The notes beneath the pieces were generated by a model, which worked only from the letters and a program-made list of their open reading frames with translations, was not told the DNA's origin and ran no database searches. Positions 1 to 5,647 of a stretch of 17,491 nt of DNA are shown piece by piece. The DNA is from JBBITW01 sp037440525 (lineage in GTDB: Bacteria; Desulfobacterota; BSN033; UBA1163), in NCBI GenBank assembly GCA_037440525.1, contig JBBITW010000064.1, forward strand, positions 1 to 17,491, read 5' to 3'. The stretch's first letter is position 1, and the number at the start of each line of letters is the position of its first letter. A program made the position numbers and the translations under genes.

Positions 1-220
1 CACTCATAGCCGAAGCATGAGGAATCTCAACAGTCATTCCACAGACCGGATCTATCGCATTTCCCCACTGCTTTATCCCATCGATATATTTTTTAGGTTC
101 CTTCTCGAAGGCCTCTTTACAATACTTTGCACAAAAAAAGTAATCCACTCCTTCATAAGTATATTTGGCGGGAGCAGATTTTTCCTCAACAACCATACCG
201 CAAACAAGATCTATTGCCAT
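1..220 (-). CDS. N-terminal part of a tandem YHS-domain protein, probably heavy-metal P-type ATPase (runs off the window)
   Basis: Reading the minus strand from an ATG at 220 gives 73 codons open to the window edge. The product starts MAIDLVCGMVVEEKSAPAKY and holds one complete YHS domain (residues about 3-47; Cys7, Cys30 and Cys34, the last two as CxxxC) and the start of a second (IDPVCGMTVEIPHAS, Cys60). YHS domains bind soft metals and often sit at the N-terminus of copper/silver/heavy-metal P-type ATPases, or form small stand-alone proteins. A good ribosome site (AGAGGT, 229-234) lies 8 bases before the ATG and a near-consensus promoter sits just upstream, so this start is well supported and the gene has its own promoter. 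The C-terminal part is not visible, so the ATPase assignment is inference; the YHS identification is firm. Confidence 0.8.
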   Translation of the reverse strand, partial: MAIDLVCGMVVEEKSAPAKYTYEGVDYFFCAKYCKEAFEKEPKKYIDGIKQWGNAIDPVCGMTVEIPHASAMS

Positions 221-243
221 AAAAAAATACCTCTAATATTAAA

Positions 244-272
244 ATTATATTTAAACCAATATAAAATGTAAA
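244..272 (-). promoter_or_regulatory. Sigma70-type promoter for the YHS-domain gene
   Basis: On the minus strand a -35 box TTTACA (267-272) and a perfect -10 box TATAAT (244-249) are separated by exactly 17 bases. The expected transcription start is near 237, giving a short leader of about 17 bases to the ATG at 220 that contains the ribosome site. This is the best promoter match noticed in the window. Confidence 0.65.
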
Positions 273-282
273 TAGGGTAAAC

Positions 283-309
283 TTTGTATTTTTTACAAAA
301 ATTTTTGTA
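283..309. promoter_or_regulatory. Overlapping TTTGTA/TACAAA inverted repeats, candidate operator
   Basis: A perfect 16-bp palindrome TACAAAAATTTTTGTA lies at 294-309. Its left half also pairs with TTTGTA at 283-288, so three half-sites of the same word lie just upstream of the -35 box of the YHS gene. Position and dyad symmetry fit a regulator site, but the run is very AT-rich, no regulator gene is in the window, and it does not match the CopY-type TACAnnTGTA spacing. Confidence 0.3.
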
Positions 310-338
310 TCCCCTACTTCTCTTTTTTGAAAAGATTT

Positions 339-986
339 TCAGGGAGAAGCTATAACCATCTTTACAACACTTTTAAAGAGATCCATCTCTTTTTCCACTC
401 CTAACCCAGCTATTTTTATATTTCTAACAGTCTCTCGATTAATATTAACTCCCATTAATCTTACTGTTAATAGATTTAATATATCAAAGATTTTTCCTAA
501 AAATCTACCATTTGGCCTGACATGTTCTAATAAGATAACCCTTCCACCTTTTTTACAAACTCTTCTGACCTCCTTCAGCCCCTGAACTGGATCAGGAACT
601 GAACAGAAAACAAAAGTCCCAACAACTGTATCGAAAGATTGATCATCAAACTGAAGCCTTTGGATGTCCATCTCCCTCAAATCAACACTGATCCTTTTTA
701 TTTCTGCCTTTCTTCTTGCTCGCTTTAACATCCCCGGGCTAAAATCTATTGCCATAAACTTCTTACCCGAAGGGTAAAAATCAAAATTCTTTCCTGTCCC
801 AACACCAACTTCAAGAATTTCCTCTCCATCCAAATATTCAAAGACCTTATTTCGCCACTTTGAAAGCACCAACTTCTCTAAAAGAGACTCATAAATATCA
901 TAATAATAGGAAACCAGATCCCATTTCCTTTTTACCTTTTCTGTAACTTTTAAAAATAAGACTTCCTCGCTTGAAATCACATCCAT
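339..986 (-). CDS. Class I SAM-dependent methyltransferase (UbiE/phospholipid N-methyltransferase-like)
   Basis: The 215-residue product has a Rossmann-type methyltransferase fold: motif I ILEVGVGTG (57-65), the acidic residue after strand 2 in AIDFSP (79-84, Asp81), FDDQSFDTVVG (113-123) and the post-motif GGRVILLEHVRPNG (147-160). The C-terminal NINRETVRNIKIAGL (181-195) resembles the tail of methyltransferases related to UbiE and bacterial phosphatidylethanolamine methyltransferases. The substrate cannot be told from sequence; quinones, lipids or other small molecules are possible. No membrane segment is evident, so it is probably cytoplasmic. Its ATG overlaps the stop of the NfeD-like gene in the string TAATG, which implies translational coupling. 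No strong terminator is seen after it. Confidence 0.8.
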   Translation of the reverse strand: MDVISSEEVLFLKVTEKVKRKWDLVSYYYDIYESLLEKLVLSKWRNKVFEYLDGEEILEVGVGTGKNFDFYPSGKKFMAIDFSPGMLKRARRKAEIKRISVDLREMDIQRLQFDDQSFDTVVGTFVFCSVPDPVQGLKEVRRVCKKGGRVILLEHVRPNGRFLGKIFDILNLLTVRLMGVNINRETVRNIKIAGLGVEKEMDLFKSVVKMVIASP

Positions 987-1348
987 TATCCTTTTAATGA
1001 ACCCCCTCTGTCCTTTTGGTCTCCGACAATAAGCCTCAATCCATCCACATTAAATACCAAAACCTTATCGCCCTTATAAAATTTCTTATTGATTGCCGTA
1101 GCATCCCAGAGCTCACTTGATACCATTACTTTTCCATCAGGATCAATATCTTTCAGAACTAATGCCTCCTGGCCTATTAAAGCCTCTTTTCCAGTCTTAA
1201 TCTTACCCTTCATTGCCTTAATAACCTTAAAATAGATTAACCAAGTAAAAAGTAAGATTGCAATGTAAGTGGGAAGGGCCACGGGAAAAGATAAAAAATA
1301 AAACAAAGATAGGCCAATTATTGGGAAAAATAATATAATGTGACACAT
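986..1348 (-). CDS. Short NfeD-like membrane protein with C-terminal OB-fold domain
   Basis: This 120-residue protein begins with two hydrophobic segments (about 4-22 and 26-45) and then has an NfeD C-terminal domain (about 52-110): TGKEALIGQEALVLKD, then DGKVMVSSELWDA, then KGDKVLVFNVDGLRLIV, the usual G-x-A, ELWdA and GdkV..vdGl.L.V pattern. NfeD proteins are partners of SPFH/stomatin proteins, and the short NfeD1b type is about this size. No stomatin gene is adjacent here, though three SPFH genes lie 11 kb upstream on the same strand. The ATG at 1348 has no clear ribosome site, and an in-frame stop lies about 39 bases upstream, so this is the only ATG available. It is coupled to the methyltransferase through TAATG. 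Confidence 0.75.
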   Translation of the reverse strand: MCHIILFFPIIGLSLFYFLSFPVALPTYIAILLFTWLIYFKVIKAMKGKIKTGKEALIGQEALVLKDIDPDGKVMVSSELWDATAINKKFYKGDKVLVFNVDGLRLIVGDQKDRGGSLKG

Positions 1349-1445
1349 ATACCGAAAAAATTTGTTAATGAAAAAATTATCCTAAGGCTCCAAAAAATTA
1401 TTACAAAAACCTTCTCCTTGAAGTATTATTCTGAAATAGCGATAA

Positions 1446-1628
1446 CTATGAAATGTCTTTTTTCCTATTGGCCAACTGCTTAGGATTATCTTTTATTTTT
1501 TCTTCTGAATTTTCTGATCGATTTCCATGAGAGTGTCCGCCACCACAGCATCCCATTCCAACTCCACCTCGTTTAATCAAAAAGAATATCAATCCAATTA
1601 TACCTAAAAGAATGAGCCACTTTTCCAT
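1446..1628 (-). CDS. Small membrane protein with CCGGGHSHG metal-ligand motif
   Basis: The 60-residue product has one membrane segment (about 4-19), a short basic/glycine stretch, then GMGCCGGGHSHG (24-35) and a charged, probably disordered tail. Cys27, Cys28, His32 and His34 form a compact potential metal-binding patch just after the membrane segment. It is preceded by a textbook ribosome site (AGGAGG, 1635-1640) 6 bases from the ATG, which supports it as a real gene despite its size. Similar small Cys-Cys-Gly-Gly-His proteins occur near metal-transport genes, and a YHS-domain gene lies downstream here, but no function is established. The stop is followed by about 97 bases without a gene. 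Confidence 0.65.
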   Translation of the reverse strand: MEKWLILLGIIGLIFFLIKRGGVGMGCCGGGHSHGNRSENSEEKIKDNPKQLANRKKDIS

Positions 1629-1633
1629 TATTA

Positions 1634-1663
1634 TCCTCCTAATATAAGATTTTTCATTTTCTT
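1634..1663 (-). repeat. Leader segment shared with the Sec-DsbA gene (copy 1)
   Basis: The 30 bases upstream of the small membrane protein gene, including its ribosome site, closely match 2921-2951, which precede the Sec-DsbA gene. Both contain TCTTATAT followed by one variable base and AGGAGGA on the minus strand, and both continue upstream with GAAAA-rich sequence. The pair looks like a duplicated leader. Confidence 0.4.
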
Positions 1664-1935
1664 ATTTCTTTGTCATCTTGTTTTTAAAAGGCCCTCTTGA
1701 ATAATATTGTTTCTAATAAAAATATTAAAAGCAAGAAGTATGCCAAAAGTATTTATAGGATGAAATAGATGTGAGTTTTTCAATTTATTAATTTTATTGA
1801 ATAGATTTGGTATTTAAAGGGATGGGATATATTTATTTTATGGTAAATTTCTTCACAATATATCCTAACATCTCTATAAAACTGCAAAAGATTTTTACAC
1901 CTCAGGGACTGATGTTTAGTCATCATTTCAATTGC
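1664..1935. other. AT-rich stretch without a supported gene
   Basis: No convincing gene is seen. There is a 9-bp perfect inverted repeat (GGATATATT at 1825-1833 and AATATATCC at 1857-1865) with a 23-base loop, too AT-rich to call a terminator. A 48-codon reading frame on the minus strand (1780-1926) has no ribosome site and is probably chance. The stretch lies directly downstream of a degraded histidine kinase end. Confidence 0.5.
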
Positions 1936-2031
1936 TCAATCTAACGGAAAAACTATAATAAAATTTATCCCTCTCCCTTTTTCTGAATGAACGGTGATGG
2001 TGGCTCCATGTGCTTCTATAATTCTTTTGAA
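1936..2031 (-). pseudogene. C-terminal remnant of a sensor histidine kinase
   Basis: In one minus-strand frame the sequence reads FKRIIEAHGATITVHSEKGR, then GINFIIVFPLD and a TGA stop at 1936-1938. This matches the end of the HATPase_c domain of two-component histidine kinases (consensus like KRIIEAHGGTI.V.SE.G.GT.F.I.LPL). The upstream codons (EFTLKNEANQS) do not carry the GLGLAI G2 box expected just before it, and the rest of the kinase is absent because the Sec-DsbA gene ends at 2064. It is therefore a leftover of about 32 codons from a deleted gene, with no start or ribosome site of its own. Confidence 0.65.
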
Positions 2032-2063
2032 AGACTGATTCGCCTCATTTTTTAGAGTAAATT

Positions 2064-2912
2064 CTATTTCTTTTTCCTCAATTCAGTCTCAATTGCTTGC
2101 TCGAACCCCTGTATTGAAATATCTCTAAGTAATTTTCCATTTACAAAAACTGTTGGAGTTGACTCTATCCTTGGTTGATTCGACTCTCTGAGATCCTTAT
2201 CAATTATCTCCTGAATTTTAGGATCAATCATATCCTGTTCAAATTGCTCCATATTTAAGCCAATCTCTCTGGCAATCTCACGAATCGTGTTGTCATTAAG
2301 GTTTTTTTGATATAAGAAGAGCCTTTTATGAAACTCAGAAAATTTTTTCTGTTTTGAGGCAGCCAGTGCCGCAGTTGCTGCTTTTCTTGAAAATGCATGC
2401 ATTCTCAATGGAAGGTTCTTAAAAACCAGTTTGACATCATTTGGATATTTCTCCAGCACCTGCTGGAGTGTAGGCTCAAGCCTGGCGCAGTAAGGTCACT
2501 GGTAGTCATTAAAAACTACAATTGTTACAGGAGCATTAATTGGACCTTGATAAGGTAATTCTGCAAGGTCAAAGTTTTTAATAAATTCCAGCATGATAAT
2601 CCGTAAATCCTTTTTTGAAGCAGTGCTAAGGACCAATGCATTTATTTTTGGAAGATAATTGAGTTTGACGAATTCTTGTTCTAATGGAATTCTGTTGATG
2701 GTCCTTCCCTCGCCAATGGAATAGACAATTAGCTCTCCCCTGGATAGGATAAATAAAATCTTTTCGTCAGGAGATATTCCGGTATCTAGGATCTCTGTTT
2801 TAATATTGATATCTTTTAATGCCTTCCATTCCAAGTCCAATTGATAAGACAATCCAATAGAACTTACCATCGTGCTTATTCCAAAAGTCAAAGCCATTAT
2901 GATCTTTTTCAT
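2064..2912 (-). CDS. Secreted DsbA-like thiol oxidoreductase with predicted selenocysteine (UGA at 2496-2498)
   Basis: The frame is interrupted by one TGA at codon 139 but continues without shift for 143 codons. The context is PVTIVVFNDYQ, then UGA, then PYCARLEP: the TGA replaces the first Cys of the DsbA-type CPYC active site, with the resolving Cys at 142. Downstream are the helical insert (about 165-245) and the cis-Pro loop STPTVFVNG (251-259, Pro253), so the fold is complete. Residues 1-24 are a signal peptide. Residues 25-118 include ISPDEKILFILSRGELIVYS, resembling one or two beta-propeller strands. Total length is 282. I chose the ATG at 2912 because the ATG at 2930 overlaps the ribosome site AGGAGG, which sits at the right distance for 2912. 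A hairpin of SECIS type follows the UGA. The gene follows ccmD by 85 bases and probably acts on periplasmic thiols, perhaps in cytochrome c maturation. A nonsense mutation is the alternative, but conservation on both sides argues against it. Confidence 0.85.
2451..2468 (-). promoter_or_regulatory. Predicted bacterial SECIS element in the Sec-DsbA mRNA
   Basis: On the minus strand CTCCAGC and GCTGGAG form a perfect 7-bp stem around the tetraloop AGGT. The stem starts 27 bases and the loop 34 bases after the UGA. The loop carries G at its second position, as bacterial SECIS elements require, and the word AGGU also occurs in the apical loop of the E. coli fdhF SECIS. A spacing of 34 bases is longer than in fdhF but within the range described for bacterial SECIS elements. 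The hairpin lies inside the coding sequence, as expected for bacteria. Confidence 0.7.
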
Positions 2913-2920
2913 AATTAATT

Positions 2921-2951
2921 TCCTCCTCATATAAGACTTTTACGTTTTCTT
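2921..2951 (-). repeat. Leader segment shared with the CCGGGHSHG gene (copy 2), includes the Sec-DsbA ribosome site
   Basis: This is the second copy of the leader seen at 1634-1663, with about two substitutions in the 20-base core and one inserted base further out. It contains the AGGAGG that serves the ATG at 2912. Confidence 0.4.
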
Positions 2952-2997
2952 TCCCATTTTATCAATTTTATCAAGGGATTAGAATCATTAATTTTCA

Positions 2998-3144
2998 TCA
3001 AAAATCCTTTTTAATAAACCACTTTTCCATTTCAGCTATCTGATCTTCAAGTCTGCGTTGTCTTTTGGAGATGCCATAGGTGTAAAGAAAAATAATTATC
3101 CATGAAATACTATATGCGGAAAAAAGATAAATTTCATTTCCCAT
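2998..3144 (-). CDS. ccmD: CcmD, small heme-exporter subunit
   Basis: A 48-codon gene with product starting MGNEIYLFSAYSISWIIIFL, then YTYGISKRQRRLEDQIAEME. It has one membrane segment (about 5-23), the aromatic Y-L-F-x-A-Y-x-x-x-W pattern of CcmD, and a basic, then coiled-coil tail on the cytoplasmic side. CcmD helps release holo-CcmE from the CcmABC complex. Its start lies inside the last codons of ccmC (11-base overlap), the usual ccmC-ccmD arrangement, and its length is typical of the family. The gene is easily missed because of its size. It is followed after 85 bases by the Sec-DsbA gene. Confidence 0.85.
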   Translation of the reverse strand: MGNEIYLFSAYSISWIIIFLYTYGISKRQRRLEDQIAEMEKWFIKKDF

Positions 3145-3847
3145 TCGGATGATCCTCCTTTCGCCATCCATATCTTCTCTCTTCCAATAAAGCCTTCAAC
3201 TCACCATAGTAATCCCTTATTTTCTCTAACCTCACCCTCGCAATCAGGAGGTAGAAAAAGAGGAGTATGAAGGCTAAAAGTGTAATTATCAAAGTAAAAA
3301 GCATCGGGGGTCTCATGTTGATTCCTTTCGTACTAATGATGACCGGATGAATGCTCCTCCATATCCTTATGGCAAAGAAGGTGATAGGAACGTTGATGAA
3401 ACCGATGATCCCGAAGACCGCTGCAAAGGATGAACTCTGGCCCTCTCCAGCCACCCTTCTCAACATCAGATAGGAGACATAGATGAACCAGAGGATGAGG
3501 GTGGTCGTCAGTCGTGGGTCCCATGTCCACCAGACATTCCAAACAGGTTTCGCCCAGATGGGGCCCGTGATGAGGACAAGGGTGCAAAAGATTACCCCAA
3601 TCTCAGCAGAGGAAAGAGCCAAAATATCCCACTTCCTCTCTCTTTTAAATAAATATAATATACTATTAAGAAAGACAATGAAAAAGGCAAAAAAGGATAC
3701 GAAAGCCGAAGAGACGTGAAAATAGAATATCTTCTGGACGATTCCCATCGTCTTTTCGATGGGAGCGTATAGAAATATGGCATAAAGAGCCAGGAGCATT
3801 GCCCCCAGGGTGATGGTTTCGAAGACAATTGTCGACACTCTCCTCAT
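3134..3847 (-). CDS. ccmC: CcmC, heme delivery to CcmE
   Basis: The 237-residue protein has six hydrophobic segments and the tryptophan-rich heme-handling motif of the family at about 103-113 (WNVWWTWDPRL). The two expected external histidines are present: His44 in IFYFHVSSAF and His167 in SIHPVI. CcmC, with the CcmAB transporter, presents heme to CcmE in the inner membrane. The C-terminal tail (205-237) is long, charged and cytoplasmic. The start ATG lies 6 bases after the ccmB stop. The coding sequence is clearly richer in GC than genes to its right; for example 3481-3540 has 34 G or C in 60. Confidence 0.93.
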   Translation of the reverse strand: MRRVSTIVFETITLGAMLLALYAIFLYAPIEKTMGIVQKIFYFHVSSAFVSFFAFFIVFLNSILYLFKRERKWDILALSSAEIGVIFCTLVLITGPIWAKPVWNVWWTWDPRLTTTLILWFIYVSYLMLRRVAGEGQSSSFAAVFGIIGFINVPITFFAIRIWRSIHPVIISTKGINMRPPMLFTLIITLLAFILLFFYLLIARVRLEKIRDYYGELKALLEERRYGWRKEDHPNGK

Positions 3848-3853
3848 GAATGT

Positions 3854-4531
3854 TTACTTCTCCACCACAAATTCAAAAGTCAGATAGGAGACGAGCAGGA
3901 AGGTGAGATCGAAAGCAAACAGGATCTTCAGCCAAGAATAGACCTCGTGGATCGATTTTTCGTCAAGAACCTTCCCCGTCGCCTTGATTGAAGCGATGAT
4001 CAGCGGTACGGCGATCGGGAATACGAGCAGCGACAGCATCACATCCCTTGCCTTCGTATTGATCGAGATGGCCGAAAAAATCGTTCCAATCACGGTGAAG
4101 CCAAACGTCCCCAGCAAGATGATGAGGGCCAAAAGGAACAGAATGGGGATGATCTTTATGTTGAAGAGAGGAACGAAGATGGCAAGAGTGAAGACTTCCA
4201 TCAAAAGCATGAAGATGAAATTGGCCACCATCTTTCCGACATAGATCGTTCCCCTTCCTACTGGACAAAGTAATAATCCCTTAAAGGATCCTTTATCTTT
4301 CTCAGCCCCGAATGATCGACCCATTCCCAGAAGTCCAGAAAAGATGAAGGCCACCCAAAGGATTCCAGGTGTGATCCCTTCCACATACCTAAGGTCAAAG
4401 GGAAAGATAAAATTGAAGATGATGATCACAAGAAAAGAGAAAACACACATGGAGATGAGCATCTCCTTGCTTCGGATTTCACATACGAAGTCTTTCCATA
4501 CGATGGCACTTACCTTCCTTAATACACTCAA
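3854..4531 (-). CDS. ccmB: CcmB, heme-exporter membrane subunit
   Basis: The 225-residue protein has an amphipathic cytoplasmic N-terminus (VSAIVWKDFVCEIRSKEML), about six membrane segments and the conserved core FSGLLGMGRSFGAEKDKGSF followed by KGLLLCPVGRGTIYVGKM, all typical of CcmB. It is the membrane partner of the CcmA ATPase. The start is TTG at 4531, overlapping the ccmA stop as TTGA, with a good AAAGGAG ribosome site 9 bases upstream inside ccmA, so translation of the two is coupled. GC content is high relative to the rest of the window, as in ccmC. Confidence 0.92.
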   Translation of the reverse strand: MSVLRKVSAIVWKDFVCEIRSKEMLISMCVFSFLVIIIFNFIFPFDLRYVEGITPGILWVAFIFSGLLGMGRSFGAEKDKGSFKGLLLCPVGRGTIYVGKMVANFIFMLLMEVFTLAIFVPLFNIKIIPILFLLALIILLGTFGFTVIGTIFSAISINTKARDVMLSLLVFPIAVPLIIASIKATGKVLDEKSIHEVYSWLKILFAFDLTFLLVSYLTFEFVVEK

Positions 4532-5256
4532 AGGTAACTTCTCCTTTCCGTAAAGTTGAAATAGAGGTTCTGAAATTCACACCTCTTGATCCTTGAGATA
4601 TCTTCCGTGAAGACGATGATCCCAAAACTCATGATAGCCACCTGGCTACAGACCTCAAGAGCCCTTTCAAGGTCATGAGAAGTCATGATAGTCGTTCCTC
4701 CACTCTCGATGAAATCCTCAAGAATCCCTTTGAGGCTCTCCTTCCCATTCTGGTCCAGACCTGCATAGGGTTCATCGAGCAGCAATATGGAAGGCTTATG
4801 CAGGATGGCCCGGGCAAGGGATAGACGTTGCTTCATTCCGCGTGAAAGCGTTTGAACCTGATCGGATTTGCAATCGCTCAGCCCGACACGTTCGAGAACC
4901 TCTTCTATCCTTTTATTTGCCTCATTTACATCATACATCCGACCATAAAATTTTAAGTTTTCAAAAACAGTAAGCTCATCGTAAAGGAATGTTTGGTGGG
5001 AAATGACACCGATCCTTTTTCTCACCTCTTCACCATCCCTCTGTAAATCATAACCGTAAATCATAACTTGACCCGATGTAGGTCTCATAAGGGAGGATAG
5101 AATATGGATTAATGTTGTCTTTCCGGCTCCATTCGGACCAAAGATAGCCAGACATTCCCCCTTCTTTAGGAATAGATTAATTCGGTTTAGGGCCTTCTTG
5201 TAACCAAAACACTTTGTCAAATCCTTCACCTCGATTACATAATCCCTTTTATTCAT
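4528..5256 (-). CDS. ccmA: CcmA, ABC transporter ATPase of the heme exporter
   Basis: The 242-residue protein is an ABC ATPase: Walker A GPNGAGKTT (40-48), Q-loop near 88 (SHQTFLYDELTV), signature LSRGMKQRL (137-145), Walker B SILLLDEP (156-163), D-loop GLD and switch His194. It powers release of holo-CcmE in the CcmABCD complex. The start overlaps the end of ccmE by 8 bases and the stop overlaps ccmB by 4. Base composition changes sharply inside the gene: 4921-4980, from the N-terminal half, has 18 G or C in 60, whereas 4801-4860, encoding the signature region, has 34 in 60. Confidence 0.92.
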   Translation of the reverse strand: MNKRDYVIEVKDLTKCFGYKKALNRINLFLKKGECLAIFGPNGAGKTTLIHILSSLMRPTSGQVMIYGYDLQRDGEEVRKRIGVISHQTFLYDELTVFENLKFYGRMYDVNEANKRIEEVLERVGLSDCKSDQVQTLSRGMKQRLSLARAILHKPSILLLDEPYAGLDQNGKESLKGILEDFIESGGTTIMTSHDLERALEVCSQVAIMSFGIIVFTEDISRIKRCEFQNLYFNFTERRSYL

Positions 5257-5647
5257 ACTTTGATGGGCACCTTGGCATGATGGTTGTGGCGCTGAATAAC
5301 CCGGCAGTTGTATACTTTCCCTCCACGATCACCTCATTCCCGGGTTTAAAAGTATCGGGCACCACCCCTTCGTAGCTTACCAGGATGCTTGACCTCCCGT
5401 CCCCAATCCTAAAAGTCAATTTAAGACCTTTGGGATCCCATTGGACTGAGTCCGGAACCACCTCTCCACCGACCCTGAAGCTGGTCTTCCCGTCAGAAGG
5501 GCCTCTAGCCAAGAGTTCACTCACAGTAAGAAAATAAGCCATCGTATCTCTTATCCCAGTGTAAGTGAGATAGCCGATAACCGAAAGGACTATCATTGAG
5601 ACGATGATGATTTTTATCTTCTTATTCCTCTTCATATCAAACTTCAT
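5249..5647 (-). CDS. ccmE: CcmE heme chaperone with CxxxY heme-binding motif
   Basis: The 132-residue protein has an N-terminal membrane anchor (about 11-30) and an OB-fold periplasmic domain: FRVGGEVVPDSVQWDPKGLK, then LTFRIGDG, VSYEGVVPDTFKPG and VIVEGKYT. In most bacteria the heme-binding histidine lies in HxxxY. Here the C-terminal motif is CPSKY (Cys127 to Tyr131), the cysteine variant known from sulfate reducers and archaea. CcmE carries heme covalently to CcmF. The start is uncertain: ATG 5647 lies only about one base after GGAG and ATG 5635 lies 13 bases after it. The start overlaps the stop of the upstream gene by 11 bases. GC content is high (5281-5340: 31 of 60). Confidence 0.9.
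   Translation of the reverse strand: MKFDMKRNKKIKIIIVSMIVLSVIGYLTYTGIRDTMAYFLTVSELLARGPSDGKTSFRVGGEVVPDSVQWDPKGLKLTFRIGDGRSSILVSYEGVVPDTFKPGNEVIVEGKYTTAGLFSATTIMPRCPSKYE

Noticed and set aside
17..271. Plus-strand 84-codon frame
   Set aside because: It lies antisense to the clear YHS-domain gene and its promoter; it has no recognisable product.
317..349. Hairpin CTTCTC...GAGAAG as terminator of the methyltransferase gene
   Set aside because: It overlaps the stop codon, has an imperfect AT-rich stem and no clean U-tract on the minus strand.
1825..1865. Inverted repeat GGATATATT/AATATATCC
   Set aside because: Only 9 bp, almost all A/T, loop of 23 bases; expected by chance in AT-rich DNA.
1780..1926. 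A 48-codon minus-strand reading frame starting just after the kinase remnant
   Set aside because: No ribosome site, AT-rich, no recognisable motif; a chance frame is the simplest explanation.
2496..2498. TGA as an ordinary stop splitting the DsbA gene into two genes or a pseudogene
   Set aside because: The TGA replaces exactly the catalytic Cys, both halves are intact in the same frame, and a SECIS-type hairpin follows; a pseudogene is less likely, though not excluded.
3333..4553. Several open frames of 69-101 codons on either strand within ccmB and ccmC
   Set aside because: They are other-frame readings of conserved ccm genes, favoured by the higher GC content there.
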